DNA of 64,000 nucleotides from Puccinellia tenuiflora (taxonomy: Eukaryota > Streptophyta > Magnoliopsida > Poales > Poaceae), in contig QRDG01000919.1 in the NCBI GenBank assembly GCA_012064385.1, positions 310,001 through 374,000 of the forward strand, given 5' to 3'. The position numbers and the translations under genes are program-made. Every line of letters begins with the position of its first letter. The first letter of the stretch is position 1. A model generated the notes under the pieces. That model had not been told where the DNA came from. It worked only from the letters and a program-made list of their open reading frames with translations, and searched no databases. Positions 47,198-60,200 of this stretch are shown one piece after another.

Positions 47198-48770
47198 AAA
47201 CTTCTTCATGTTGATCATCATGAAGGAAAGCATTCTTCACATCCATTTGTGAAATTTTCCATGACCGAGCAGCAGCCACAACAATCAGAGTACGAACAAA
47301 GGTCATGTGAGCAACTGGAGCAAATGTCTCATCATAGTCTCTCCCATAAGCATGTTGAACACTTCTTGCAACAAGTCGGGCCTTATAACCCTCTACAGAA
47401 CCATCTGATCTGGTTTTGACTTTATACACCCATTTGCAAGTGATAGGAACTGATCGAGGAGGTAATGGTACCATATCCCAAGTACATGTACCCTCTAAGG
47501 CCGCAAGTTCCTCAGACATAGCCAACTGCCACTCAGGCAGCAGGACTGCCTCCTGATAGGTTACTAGGCTCACATGCTACCCCAACAGAGAAATCATTTC
47601 TATATCTGTTTGGAAGCTCAAGAGAGGAGCGATCACGAAGTGCATACCTGCTTGTTTGAGAGGATTCATCAGTGCAAGGTTCAGTAGTACTGGTCGAAGG
47701 AGTAGAAGACAAATGAATAGATGACTGGGCCTCAGATGAGACTACAAGACGACAGGTATAATAAAAAGGAAAATAATCCAAATGTGGTGGAGCTGGACCT
47801 CGTGATGATGGAGTGGAGTCTGGAACTGGTGGGGGGTCTGGAACTTGTGAGGAAGACATATCTGGTGGTGATTGATCTGAGATCGACTCATCCAAAGAGA
47901 AGATTGGTGGAAGTGAAAGAAAGGAGGTGGACTCCAAGGAGGTGGAGGTTGATGGTTGAGTAGAAGAGGGATAGAAAAAAGGTTGATCCTCATTAAAAAT
48001 AACATCACGAGAAAAGCGAATGCGACGAGCGGAAGGATCATAGCAACAATACCCCTTATGTTCAAGACTATATCCAAGAAAAACACACTGGACAGATTGC
48101 GCTGTCAACTTGCTACGCTCGCGAGGTGCTAATAGAACATAGCATGTACAACCAAAAACACGAAGATGGCCATAGGCAGGAGGAAAACCAAACAAAACCT
48201 CACCAGGACACTTGCCTTGAAGACGAGAGGAAGGCTGAATGTTTATGAGATACACCGCCGTGGATACAACTTCACCCCAGAAATGAGCGGGGACAAAGGA
48301 GGAAATCAAAAGAGTTCAAGTTGTCTCAATAATATGTCTATGTTTATGCTCAGAAACACCATTCTGAGCATGAGCACCTGCACAAGAAAGCTGGGGAAGG
48401 GTACCCTTAGAAGAAAGAAACTCACGAAAAGCTGTAGAGAGATACTCCCCCCTGAGTCAGAACAAAAAACACGAATAGCACATGAGAATTGAGTATGGAC
48501 CATGCGTGCAAAAGCCTGATATATAGAATTCAACTGGGAACGATGTTTCATAAAATAAACCCAAGTATATCGAGAGTGGTCATCAACAAATATAACATAA
48601 TGTTTGCGACCACCCTTTGAGACAAAAGGGGAGGGACCCCATACATTAGAGTGCACTAAATTAAAAGGACGACTAGAACAAGTGGTGCTAGAAGGGTATG
48701 GAAGTTGTATCTGTTTCCCTAGCTTACACCCCTTACAATGGAAACCAACATCCACATGAACACGGCCCAA
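47198..48770 (-). pseudogene. Copia B integrase and N-terminal reverse transcriptase
   Basis: Three overlapping frames. 48770-48306 has the pre-integrase CKGCKLGKQ and the integrase core around VDDHSRYTW. 48309-47533 continues with FWGEVVSTAVYLIN, a Ser/Pro-rich linker and the GCTCYVL region. 47573-47198 begins the reverse transcriptase with CKWVYKVKTRSDG and DVKNAFLHDD. The frame changes and the solo LTR at its end make it non-functional. Confidence 0.85.
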
Positions 48771-49379
48771 AACTCCTTGTCCAAAAAGACTTGATAAACG
48801 AGAACCACATAGATGACCTAAGCGATGATGCCACTGGGCAAAAGAAAACGATGAAGTGGATCTCGATGTTGAGGCAGATGAAGCAGATGATGTGGAAGCT
48901 GAAGGAAGGTGAAGTGTGTCAAGCTCGTAGAGAGATGTGGATCCTCTACGGCGACGACCAGTACCAATGATCCTCTTGCTCTGAAGATCCCGAACATATC
49001 AAGATGTTTTGTCAAAACCAACAAAGTAGTCCATATCAACAATTTGACCAACTGACATGAGACTCATGGATAACTCTGGGACAAAAGAAATATTAGGAAC
49101 TGAAAATTCGGCTGTGCAAAGAGAACCCTTATGTAACAGAACAAGGTGTACCATCAACAGTATGAACAGAGGCACCATCCTTCACTGGCTACATGACACA
49201 AGCTGGGAATGATTAGAGGTCACGTGAAAAGAGGCACCCGAATCAAGCACCCAAGGCTGAGTGACACGAGAAGCAGACTGAGAGGCAGCAGACACAGAGA
49301 CACTCATTGCTGGCTGTTGTGGCTGCTGTGGCTCGCTGATTGCAATAGCAGACGAACTCCTAGTAGGTGGGCGGCGCTG

Positions 49380-50093
49380 CTAGTGTTGAATAGGAAACTT
49401 TCTTTGATACTCAGCCAATAACTCTGGGTACAGGGAAAAACAACTATCAATTGTGCGCCCAGATTTCTTGCAGTTAGTACAGTATTTTCCTGAAGAAGAA
49501 CCTCTAAAAGGGCCCCGAGGAGCAGCAAGAACACTAGTGTGAGTCATTGGATCGGTGGATGAGGCAAGGGAGCGAAGGCGTGTCTCCTCAGCAATCAAAC
49601 TAGCAAGTGCTTCATCCAAAGATGGAGGTGTAGGACGACCAAGAAGTTGGGTTCGATTGTTCTCAAATTCCTGCTTGAGCCTCATCACAAACTGAAACAT
49701 CAAGGATTGAGCTTCATAATTTTCCTTTGCCACACAAGACTCACAACCAGAGCGACTCTTTGGAGTCATTGACATAAGCTGACTAGTGATACGAGTGAAG
49801 GTTGCGTAATACTCCTCTATAGACATGTCATGTTGCTGCAGATTTTGCATGTTCTGCAACAAAGAATATCGAAGTGCCCCACTCGACTGAAGATATCGCT
49901 GCTCCAAATAGTTCCATATCTCTTTTGCTGTAGAATGATGCTCAAGACTCATACGTAGCGAAGGAACAACATTAAGAATTAAGGCGCCCATGACCTTGGC
50001 GTCTGATTTTCTCCAAGTCTTCCTCGTGGCCTCATCCTCCTTTACATCCGGAGGGTCGTCAGTCAAATGGTCATCATAACCAGCAGCTCTCAC
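49380..50093 (-). pseudogene. Copia B gag (partial frame)
   Basis: 238 codons with the UBN2-type gag body (KEIWNYLEQRYLQ, MSIEEYYATF) and a damaged zinc knuckle CTNCKKSGRTIDSC in which His is replaced by Arg. The N-terminal part upstream to the PBS lies in other frames. Confidence 0.8.
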
Positions 50094-50759
50094 AATAGTT
50101 CTAACCGAAAATGCCCACTCTCTGTAATTCGAGCCATCAAGCTTGATGCACCAGAGAAAATAGACCCATCCTTAGCCATTGCAACAAGCAAGCAAGCACT
50201 CCCTTGCAAGAACCAGCAACTACGAAACAGAGCAGGCATAACAACCTGCTTGCAACAACCACAATAGTTACAGAACAGAGCAAATGAGCAGAACAAATCA
50301 CAGCAGAGGAGAGCAGAGCAGGCTGTAGCTTCTTACAGACCAGGTGCAATAGCTACCGAGCAGATGGACAAGGAAGCTGGCTCGGCAGCACGATGTAGAG
50401 AGGCAGCAGGGCTCCAAGCCGATCTGGAGCCTTGCGGCCGGTACGACGAGAGACGGCAGCGGCGGCGCCGAGTCCAACCTAGACTCAGCGAGCGACACAA
50501 TGGGAAACAGCACATGTCCAACTTGGACTATGCGGAGACAACGGGAGAGGCTGCCGGCGACTTGCCGACGCTGACGAGGTGAGCCGGCGGCGTGGAGCTA
50601 GGTCACGACCAGAGCTAGCTCTGATACCATGTTAACTGACCAACTTAACTTTTCTGTATTGCAATGAGAGTAATGTACACTAGTTACATGGACCAATTTG
50701 GGCCAGGCTGGAATACTTTGGGCTAGCTATAACTAACAGGATGCATACATATTCTAACA

Positions 50760-51215
50760 GGAGTAAGGCTGGCGCTTGTCTCCAGCAAAGAAAACGTTGA
50801 GCAGCCCATATGGCCCCAGGTAGTACACGTCGCCCTGCCATAGACCGAGCTCCCAGGCAGCGTAGGACACCGTGAAGCGCAGGCTGCCCAGGAAGAACAC
50901 GGAGGACCACGCGAGCCTGGAGAAATCTATCCTGTATAGCGCGACGCTGGAGAGGTTGTTCCGCGTGATGAAGAACAGGTAGAGCCTCCCGCAGGATTCC
51001 ACCAGGTGAGGGAACGCCAGCTCCCAGGAATCCCACGAGACCCTCACCCTCTAGGTCTCGATTGTGGCGAACGTCGGGCCGGCCGGAGCGAACTCCAGGA
51101 CCCCGAGCTTGGAGGAGGACACGTCGAAGTAGAACTTCCCCTCCACGGTGGCTATGCTCCGTATCCGGAACCTTCAAGTTCGGGAACGTCGACCGCCGGC
51201 GGCCGAAGTGTCGCT
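50760..51215 (-). pseudogene. Middle piece of a split F-box/DUF295-type gene
   Basis: On the minus strand it reads VEGKFYFDVSSSKLGVLEF, then after an in-frame TAG (near 51056) RVSWDSWELAFPHLVESCGRLYLFF and an ELGLWQGDVYYLG stretch. This is the beta-rich C-terminal region of grass F-box proteins with DUF295/DUF1618-like domains. One extra G near 51177 shifts the frame. It lies between Copia B and Copia A, whose TSDs GGAGT and TCGCT form its two ends. Confidence 0.65.
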
Positions 51216-51370
51216 TGTTGGAATTAAACCCTGCACTTCAGTTTCTGAACTTTGGCATCGACAGTTTCAGTTAGCATGTCCTTAGCTGAATAACTCAGGC
51301 CATGTAGCGTGTGCCTGTACACGACTTGGTCCTGTTCGTTTTTCTGTTTATTCCTAGAGTTTAGCTAGTT

Positions 51371-51640
51371 AATGGACCCTTGGTTGGATGGTTAGATGGG
51401 TGGTTGTACCCCCAGCCCACCAGAGTTCAAACCCTAGGTTTGACACTGGGAGGCGATGTTCCCGTCGATAGCGAGGCACCCGTGGTGACTTCGTCAATCT
51501 CAAGACCTGACCCGCCGGCTCAGTATTTCGGAGGTGCTCATAGGGGTAGGGTGTGCGTGTGTGCGTTCATAGGGGTGAGTGTATGCATGTGTATGTGACT
51601 ATGTGAGCGCCTGTGTTGTACTGTGTTTCGCAAAAATAAA
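51371..51640 (+). mobile_element. tRNA-derived SINE (Au-like) in the 5' LTR of Copia A
   Basis: Absent from the 3' LTR, which reads straight through (CTAGTT then AGTGG), so the borders are clear. Near its start it has TGGTTAGATGG (A-box-like) and, 30-odd bases on, AGTTCAAACCC (B-box-like), the split Pol III promoter of a tRNA. The rest is the familiar wheat SINE body with GTGTGCGTG repeats and an A-rich end. No TSD could be fixed. Confidence 0.8.
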
Positions 51641-51922
51641 AGTGGTAGCGGTGATCACTTCGTGGGATGGCACGGTCTAAAGCGATCATCGCGGCGTTCT
51701 GGACGTGGACGAGCAGAGCTGGGATGACAGCTCCTAACAACTCGCACATGATCCACGTTTTCAGTTCTTTAGTTGTAACCACTGAATAAATAGAGATAAC
51801 TAGAAAAGCTGCATTGTTGCACGCATCACAAAAACTTCTTGTGTTTCTTCTTCAGTTCATACACTTTAGAGAGACAGAGAGAAGAGAGAGTTGCGTCTGC
51901 AACGACATTTGGTATCAGAGCC

Positions 51923-52657
51923 ATGTCAAGGTCACCGAACAAGGGGGTTCAGGGCAACGGAAGCGGGTCCAGGCCACCGGCGCGCGGCGGACGCCGTTCC
52001 TTCCCGTCCCCGGCTACGCGGCGAGGCCACAACCCTTCACGTCGTGGCGGAGGCGAGATCGTGGCGCGGGAGCGCGTCGTGCGCGCGGGTGAGCGCCGGC
52101 TCCGGCAGTACCCCACTCTCACCCGCTCGAACTACGTTGAGTGGGCAAGGATGATGCGTGTGCAGATGTAGGCTGCGCATCTTTGGGACGTCATTGAGTA
52201 CGGCGTCGACGACGGAGACGACCGTGCAGCGCTGGCGGCCCTGCTCCAGGCCGTGCCGCCGGAGCTGGTGCGCACCCTGGCAGTGAAAGACTGCGCCAAG
52301 ACGGCGTGGGAGACGATCAAGACCCTGCACCTCGGCTGCGAGCGCGTGAGGGAGGCGAAGGCGCAGACGCGCCACCGCGAGTTTGAGGAGCTGCGGTTCA
52401 AGGCGGGCGAGTCCATCGTGGATTTCGGGATCCGTCTGACCGCCATCGTCAACGACCTCGAGATGCTCGGCGACCCCGTCGACGAGTATAGGGCGGTGCT
52501 GAAATACCTGCGTGTCGCCCCGTGGAAGTACAGGTCAATGGTCATGGCGATCGAGCAAACCATGAACCTGAAGGAGCTGACGATCGAGGAGCTCACCGAT
52601 CGCCTGATTACGGTGGAGGAAGGCTACGAGCTCGACGACGTCGTTGACGGCGTCGGC
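51923..52657 (+). pseudogene. Copia A gag, N-terminal part
   Basis: The ATG lies right after the PBS. The frame runs 82 codons to a TAG at 52169-52171 (family has Gln or similar), then continues with typical UBN2 gag wording: KTAWETIKTLHLG, EFEELRFKAGESIVDFGIRL, LTDRLITVEE. It is interrupted at 52658 by the CACTA insertion; the same frame resumes at 56870. Confidence 0.85.
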
Positions 52658-53021
52658 AACCACTACAAGAAATATGTCAACTAGTGACCTTCTGTCAGTG
52701 ACCCTGAGAAAATTGGTCATAGATCCGTGACCATTTCGAACCAATTGGTCGTTGGTTATTTGGGAGGGTCCAAACCAAAAAACATAACGACCATTTTGGT
52801 TAAAAAGGTCACGATCTCTTTACATGAATTGGTCATAATTCAAACAACACTGGTTAGCTTCCCTATGACCGATTAAGACCAATTTAAATGGTAATATCAG
52901 CTAATTGTGATGTGTGAAAATGATGGGGCGGCCACCTCAGCAATCTCGCTTATGTGTCACGTCCACATTTAATTCTTGCTTACGTGACGCGTCCACGTGT
53001 CAGTCCACCTGTCAATGATAA

Positions 53022-53240
53022 GTGGACTGTTCCGCTGACCAGTGGGACACACCATGGGACCCATCCGCTGACATGTGGGGCCACTACGCTGACTCGTGGA
53101 TCCACTTTGTTGACCAGTGGGACCAGCAATGTGGGACCCATCTAAATGACATGTGGGCCCGCTGTGTGGGGGCCACCCCGCTGACCATGGGACACGCATA
53201 CTGACAAGTGGGACCCACCCCGCTGACCTGTGGACCCGCA
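53022..53240 (+). repeat. Subterminal GTGGGACCC/GCTGACC repeat cluster of the CACTA
   Basis: About ten irregular units of CTGACCAGTGGGACC-type wording. A second, smaller cluster lies at about 56295-56420 near the other end. Short ORFs here are repeats, not genes. Confidence 0.75.
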
Positions 53241-53394
53241 TAAATAGAGACAGTAAAGTTTTTTGCCACCATAACTATTCTGGTGAAATGGGCCAAATGT
53301 GGCCCAGCCCAGCTCTATTAGGCCCGTTAGACAGCGGCTGAAGCATCTGGAGCCGTCGGATACCGATCCGACGGTCCCGAGCATGCGCGTATGG

Positions 53395-53400
53395 TATAAA
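53395..53400 (+). promoter_or_regulatory. TATA box of a transcription unit carried by the CACTA
   Basis: TATAAA within GGTATAAAAGCAACG, followed about 30 bases later by a CT-rich leader and AAACCCTAG wording typical of plant 5' UTRs. It is well placed to drive the internal region. Confidence 0.5.
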
Positions 53401-53424
53401 AGCAACGCGTCGTCGCCCCGCAAG

Positions 53425-56215
53425 GTAAACCCTAGCTATCTCCCGTCCCCTTCCTCTCTCTCTCGCGCGCGCGACGGCGACCGGAGAGCAACCGAGAGAA
53501 TCACGTCGGCGACCAGAGAGCGACCGAGAGAAGCACGCCAGTGATGAGGGCCTGCGCGACGGAAGAAGAAGCGCACTGGCGTCGTCCAGACCCCTCGCCG
53601 GCACTGCGTGCAGCTTTGGCTAGCGCGCAGCTCCGTCGACTGGCTCTTGGCGGCGCCCTCTGCGAGGCGACGGCGACGAGCTGGCGTCTCCGCGTTGGCG
53701 TCGACCACCAGCTGTAGTTTCGGCACGGCAGCAGGCCTCTTCGACAAGGACGGAGATGGTAAGGGAATCCTTTACTCCGCAGGCCTACTCGCTCCTCCTC
53801 CGGATCCTTGATCCCTACTGACCCCCTCCTCGCTCGTTCTTTGCAGACCCAAGGAGCTCTCTTCCTCCGACCTCTTCGAAAGGATGGAGATGCAATGCAC
53901 GACCTCTACCCCTAGGGTTTCGTCCGCTGTAAGATCCAGCCGCCGCCATGGCTCGCCGCAGCTCAGGAGGTATGGTATCATCCTACGGCCTCTTTCTGTA
54001 TGTCTGAGCGGATAGGATTTGACGCATCTAGGCATATAAATGATTGGATCTACCCTAGATGTTACATAGGTTGCTTGTCCTTTTTGTAGATTCGTTAATA
54101 CGAAACATTTCTTTGCTAGTCATAGATTCGTTAATATGTTTCAGAAACAGGGCCAAGAGTTAATAGTTTCGGCCTTACTTTGATTAGTTGATGCTAGATC
54201 ATCATCTCCTTCTAGTAAAACAAATCAGTAGTTTGCAGAAACAAACCATGAACAGTCCTAACTGAAACTTTGGATGTTGCTGTACTTGATGGCAATTTAA
54301 TACTTTCATAGCAATTTAACTGAAGATTACCATGCTTGTACCGTTGTACTTGATAGCTGATGTGCCTTTCTTGGATCCTCTATACTCTCTCTAGGAAATT
54401 GTTTCTTGTTTGTGACTTTCTACTTCCATTATGAACTTAGTTACATGATTGAGTTGTGCTTTCTCTTCTTACGTTTCGGATTGTTTCCCTTTATTCTATC
54501 CTGTCTATGCTATTTGTGGCGGAGTTGTGCGATTAAACTTGTTTTCTGTTTAAAGGTCTTCTTCTTGTTGTTACTGAATTTAGAGTTGTTTCCTTTCTAT
54601 GTGTACAAATCATCAGTTCCAAGTATTTTGCTTCTACGTAATGACATGTGTTGATCGATGTAGATACTAGGTATATGTTTTCCAGGTTACCTGCTGATTG
54701 TACTCCAGTTTACTCTTGTAAACATGATATGGTTAATTAAACCCTGCCCTGCCTGTGTATATGCCAAGTGTAGCTTCCCGTAAGATATTCACTTTGCAAT
54801 TTCCAGGAAGCTCGATAAAGCTTGGACGGTGGTGAGTGCTTTGCTGGTGGTAATGTTGCTGGGCTGGTTGAGGCCTCGAGACTGGTAGTAGGTTTGGCTG
54901 GCCCTGACTCTGACAGTTGGACTACCTCCTTAGCTCCTGCCACCACACCACATCCCTCAGGTGAGCTCATCAGGCCCCTTCTTCACGGTGATCATCTTCT
55001 TAGTTCTGTTGCCGTGGCACATTGAGTTGAAGGAAGCACAAATTCTCATAGCTGTGTTGAGCTGAACCCTTTAAGGAAACTCTGTATGTAATGTGTGATT
55101 AGATATTCTTGAACTGTGATTGAGTTGGTCATTTCACTTGTTGGATTTTTTTGAGATATACCATATTTGTTGTTGTTGTTACTTCTATAAATCTATTTGA
55201 TGACATGACTTTATGTAGCATTGCTCGTAGTAATACTAGATTCAACAAAAGCAGAGCAATGGTTTCTTATTTTCATATCCTATTGATGCATTCTTCCAGT
55301 GATACTTTGTGATGGTTTAGTTTTATTCTCGTATTTTAGTGTCTATTTTCCTACTTGTCTCTCTTTGACATGTTGTTTGCTCCTTTTGGATATTTTGGTT
55401 GCTTGCATCCGTCATCGTCGTGGACTCCCTTGTTACATTTATATAGTGTGAGTAGATAGTTTATCATGAGGCAAATCTACACATTACCACAATTGTGCTC
55501 CATCACACTGTTCTTTGATTATGCACTGCATTGAAAATTGCTTCAGATTGCATATTGCTTGCTTGCTTAAATTGCCATCTAGAAAGTGAGTAATTTGGTT
55601 GTCATGGATGTATGTGATCTATACTTCCTCGACCTCCTAACTCTATGCATGTGTTAAATCAGTATGCTGTGATGTGTATCACTCTGGCGCGCCTCACTGA
55701 ATGCCGTCACTGAAGCCATCATCAAGCTCTTCACCTGATCCTAGCAGACAAGGATGGGAGGAAGCATGGGCTTGGACTTGATGTTGCTGCTGTGTGCCCT
55801 AAGGTATCTACGGCTTGTCCTCTCCTTGCTCCTGCTGTTTGCTCTCTTGGTAATCTTGAAGTTGTTGGTTTAAATTGAAGCTATTGCAAGTGTAAAATGA
55901 GTGCATAGTGTCCAATATGTCCTTACTAATATGTCCTTAGTAATCTAGGCGTACATAAGCATCATGCCATATATTTCTACATGGTTGTTGCAACATGATT
56001 TTCATGTCAAACCAAATGAACATTTGTGCTTTCTGAACTAATGCATGTTTCTATGTTCCGCTCTAAAAGTATGGTGTTACCTCTCTTTTACAGGAGCTAC
56101 AGGATGAAGAAATTTGAAGTAGCTGGTCAAAGCAAAGAATATCTAGTTATGTATTGTAATAGTAGGCACATCTGCGTTGTAATAGATTGTAAATATTGTA
56201 ATAGACTAATTTAGT
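53425..56215 (+). ncRNA. Possible spliced non-coding transcript inside the CACTA
   Basis: Downstream of the TATA box come a GC-rich first-exon-like block (to about 53975), AT-rich intron-like DNA, exon-like blocks starting after AG near 54807, about 55700 and 56092, and donor-like GGTAT/GGTA sites. No ORF above about 110 codons or with a known domain is seen. It may be a captured, decayed host gene or a lncRNA; entirely inferred from composition and splice-like signals. Confidence 0.3.
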
Positions 56216-56872
56216 GTTATCTGGACGAATTCCTCTCTGTTCTGTTTGAAATATGTATTTTGTATGTGATTTTAAAACTATTGAAATGGAAACCTGACCA
56301 GTGGGACCCACTTATAGAAATATTATAACGAAATTTGACTTTGTGACGTGTGGGACCATACATGAGATGAATCTGACAAGTGGGACCGATACATGAGATG
56401 AACCTGACAAGTGGACCCAACTCATAAATAATAATAACGTCTACGGCCCAGAAATAGGGTGGGTCAAATGTTGGGCTTGGTCCATGAAGCCATCCAGAAT
56501 TAAGAAGAAAAACAATTAATAATAAGGCCGAATTATTGGGCTGGCCCATGAAAAACATGGAATTGGACTGGGCTGATTCTGATCTACGACCATTTCATTT
56601 GGTCACAGAATTGCCACGTGAGCCTTGCCACGTTGGATCTGACGTGGTCTGGTCCGATAGCCAGTGACCAACAAAATTGGTCATAAAATCTATGACCATT
56701 ATTTTGGTCATAACTGTCTATGAACAATTCCCAAAAAGGTCACGTAGTTTCATTAGTGACGCTCATCTTTGGACCAACTATTTTTTGTCACAAAAAGGTC
56801 ACAAATAAAAAAATGTGACCATTCAGTGACCAATATGAAGGGTCACTAGATAGCATATTTCTTGTAGTGAAC

Positions 56873-57220
56873 AAACTCCTGATCACGGAGGAGGAGTGGA
56901 TCGCCCGCCAGCAGCAGCACGACGGCGGATCTTCGTCAGGCTGGAGGGGTAATGGCAAACCCAAACCCCAGGGTGGGGACAAGCCCGCTGGACAAGGCAG
57001 CATCAATTCCAGCGGGTCCGGTGCGCGTAAGCCTGGCAATTGCCGCTACTGCGGCAAGCCAGGGCACTGGGCCAAAGAGTGCAGAAAGGCCCAGCGTGAT
57101 CGTGAGCGGAAGGGTGAGGTGGCACACGTCGCCGAGGCAGAGGCCGATCCGCCGGACTCTTTCTCGCAGCGGTGGAGTGCGTCGTCGAGGGAACAGCCAA
57201 GCCAGTTCCTGACGCGGTAG
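56873..57220 (+). pseudogene. Copia A gag, C-terminal part with zinc knuckle
   Basis: Continues the gag frame after the CACTA: NKLLITEEEWIARQQQ, a Gly-rich linker, then the CCHC knuckle CRYCGKPGHWAKEC. A frame change follows near 57165, and the frame ends in TAG before the protease region. Confidence 0.85.
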
Positions 57221-57261
57221 AGAAACTCCTAGTCCTCTCTGTCCCGGCAGAACAGTAGGTC

Positions 57262-60200
57262 GTGTTCCTCAACGAGGATTGCGTCGTGCCCGTGCCCGCT
57301 GCCACTGGTGTTTGGCATCTGGACACCGGTGCAAGCAGCCATATGATGGGCTCAAGGGGCGCATTCATCACCCTCGATGAGGAAATCAAAGGGACTGTCC
57401 GCCTCGGCGATGGTTTTGTGGTGTTGATCAAGGGGAAGGGGAACGTCCTGTTTCGATGTGCTGACGACAATTAGCGGGTGCTCGTCGACGTCTTCTTCAT
57501 CCCAAAGCTGTGCACGAACATCATTTCCATCGGGCAGCTGGATGAGAACGGGTGCAAGGCCGTCGTGGAGGACGGCTACATCACAATCTTTGACCAGCAG
57601 CGTCGTCTTGTGGTGCGGGTGAAGAGGTCAGGTAATCGGTTGTATTTGCTGAATCTGAACCTTGCTGTACCTGTTTGTCTGCTAGCGAAGGTGGATGATC
57701 CAGCGTGGCTGTGGCATGCCCGGCTCGGCCACCTGCACTTTCGGGTTGTGAACGCCATGTCCAAGCGCGGCATGGTGAGGGGAATGCCGTCGGTGGATCA
57801 CATCGACGAGATCTGCGATGGCTGCACCATCGGCAAGCAACACAGGCTGGCGTTCCCACAGGCGAGCAAGCACCGGTCGGAGCGCGGCCTCGACCTAGTC
57901 CACACTGACCTGTGTGGGCCGTTCAAACCAGCGACGGCAGGCGCGAACAACTACTTCCTCCTCATTGTTGATGATTTCAGCAGGTATATGCGGGTGGAGC
58001 TGCTGAGAACAAAGGACGAAGCATTCGTCAGATTCAAGAAAATCAAGGCCCAGGCAGAGGTCAAGCAACAGTGCCATCTGAGAGCTTTCCGCTCGGATCG
58101 CGGCGGCGAGTTCAATTCCCTCGAGCTCAAGGCGTACTGCGAGGAGAACGACATCGACCACTTCACCACTGCGCCGTACTCGCCACAGCAGAATGGTGTG
58201 GTGGAACGCCGCAACCAGACCGTGGTGGAAATGGCACGGTGCATGCTCAAAAGCATGTCGATGCTAGCCATGTTCTGGGGGGAAGCCGTCAAGTGCGCAG
58301 TGTACATGCTCAATCGTGCACCGACGCGTTGTCTCAATGGCATCACGCCATATGAGGCATGGAACCAGCGGAAGCCCAACGTCGAGCACCTCCGCACTTT
58401 CGGCTGTGTCGCACACATGAAGAGGACAGGCCCCGACATCACCAAGATCTCTGACCGTTCACTATTGACAGTGTTCACATGTTATGAGGAAGGATCAAAG
58501 GCGTATTGCGTCTATGATCCAATTGACGGCAAGATGTACGTCACGCGTGATGTGGCGTTCGAGGAACGCCGTAGCTGGGACTGGCCGTTCACGCCAGCGG
58601 GACACGGCATCACGGCGCCATCGACCTTCACTGTCGTGTACATCATGGACGGTGGCAAGGTCATTGAGGACAGCGGCGACAACAAGAGCAGCAGGGTGGG
58701 TGCATGCTCGCACTCACCGCCCGCGTCGTTCACGCCCGGTGGCGCACCAGGAGGCACGCCACCCATGTCACCCAGCTCCGAGGCCACGCTAGCCACGTCG
58801 TCGTCAAGCACCTCCAGCGCACCACTGGCGCCCAAACCACCGGTGGCCCTGCCCACGCATAAGCTGGTGACGCGGGAGCAGGACGGGATCTTCCGCCCAA
58901 ACCCATGCTATGCCGCTCCTGTCGCGCCTGACGCGCACGAGGAAGCGTAGAGCACGGATGATGACGAGCTCGAGACTCTGGGTCTTGTGGCCTCGGAGGA
59001 ACCCGCCAGTGTGGAGGAAGGCCCTCAACACCAGCCTGGAAGAAGGCAATGGAGGAGGAGCTGGACTGCATCCTCGGCAACAAGACATGGACGCCCAGCG
59101 CGCTCCCTGCCGGTCACCGTGCGATCGGGTTAAAATGGGTCTTCAAACTGAAGAAAGATCCAGAAGGCAATGTTGTCAAGCACAAATCAAGGCTTGTGGT
59201 GAAGGGATATGCACAGTGCCAGGGGGTGGATTTCGACGAGGTGTTTGCACCTGTCACGCGTTCTGCTCGCGCTAGCAGCGCACAACGGCTGGCAAGTTCA
59301 TCATATGGATGTCAAATCCGCGTTTCTGAACGGGTAACTTGCTGAGGAGGTGTATGTCCAGCAGCCACGATGATTCATCGACGCAGAGAAGCCTGAATCT
59401 ATACTGAAGCTGAGCAAAGCGTTGTACGGACTTCGTCAGGCGCCGCGCGCATGGTATGCCAAACTCGACGCTTCACTCGTCGATCTTGGCTTCACCCGCA
59501 GCCCACTGGAGCATGCTGTGTACCGGCGAGGTGACGGCGACAAGTATCTGCTGGTGGGGGTGTACGTGGATGACATGGGCACCAACATCGAAGAAATCGT
59601 GGCGTTCAAGGCCGAGATGCATCGTCTGTTTAAGATGAGTGATCTCGGACTGCTGTCCTATTATCTCGGCATTGAGGTGAAGCAGGAGCACGGCGAGATC
59701 ACACTCTGCCACAGAGCTTATGCAGAGAAGATCCTCGAGCGAGCCGGCCTGAGCGAGTGCAATGCTTGCCACACGCCAATGGAGGTGCGTTTGAAATTGT
59801 CCAAGCAAGATGGAGCACAAAAGATGGACGCCACACAATACAGAGGCGTGATCGGGTGTCTCCGCTACCCTCGTCAACACGCGAGCTGACATTGCCCTTG
59901 TTGTTGGAATGGCAAGTCGCTTCATGGAGGATCCAAGCACTGAACATTGGACCCTAGTGAAGCAGATTCTGAGGTATGTGCGCGGCACTCTCGACTACGG
60001 GTGTTGCTACAAGAAAGGGAGTGGGACTCTAGAACTGATCGGCTATAGTGATGGTGACCTTGCTGGGGATGTGAATGATCGGAAAAGCACGTCAGGTGTG
60101 GTGTTCTTCCTCGGAGGCAGTCTGATCACCTGGTCATCGCAGAAGCAGAAAGTGGTGGCCATGTCCTCATGTGAAGCAGAGTATGTCGCTGCTGCAGTGG

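Larger units (their letters stand above)
44328..50759 (-). mobile_element. Copia B: Copia LTR retrotransposon with short LTRs, minus strand
   Basis: LTRs of 123 and 130 bp (44328-44450, 50630-50759; TGTTAAC...TAACA on the plus strand), TSD GGAGT, PBS for initiator Met tRNA at 50618-50629 and a purine tract next to 44450. Coding order gag, integrase, reverse transcriptase, RNase H places it in Copia. It is dead: gag and pol are in several frames, and a 1.6-kb solo LTR sits in the reverse transcriptase. The LTRs differ by a 7-base indel and a few substitutions, so it is older than the Sirevirus-like element. Confidence 0.93.
52661..56869. mobile_element. Non-autonomous CACTA transposon (4.2 kb) in Copia A gag
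   Basis: Ends CACTACAAGAAATATG and its exact inverse, with the 3-bp TSD AAC at 52658-52660 and 56870-56872. The subterminal regions are packed with GTGACC, TTGGTCAT and GTGGGACCC repeats in both orientations, as binding sites for a CACTA transposase would be. No transposase ORF is visible, so it depends on another copy. The interior (about 53390-56220) looks like a spliced transcription unit. Confidence 0.93.

Noticed and set aside
51395..51450. A tRNA gene
   Set aside because: Only A- and B-box-like words are present, no cloverleaf; it is the head of a SINE.
53022..53240. CRISPR-like array of spaced repeats
   Set aside because: Eukaryotic context, irregular units and spacing; they are CACTA subterminal repeats.
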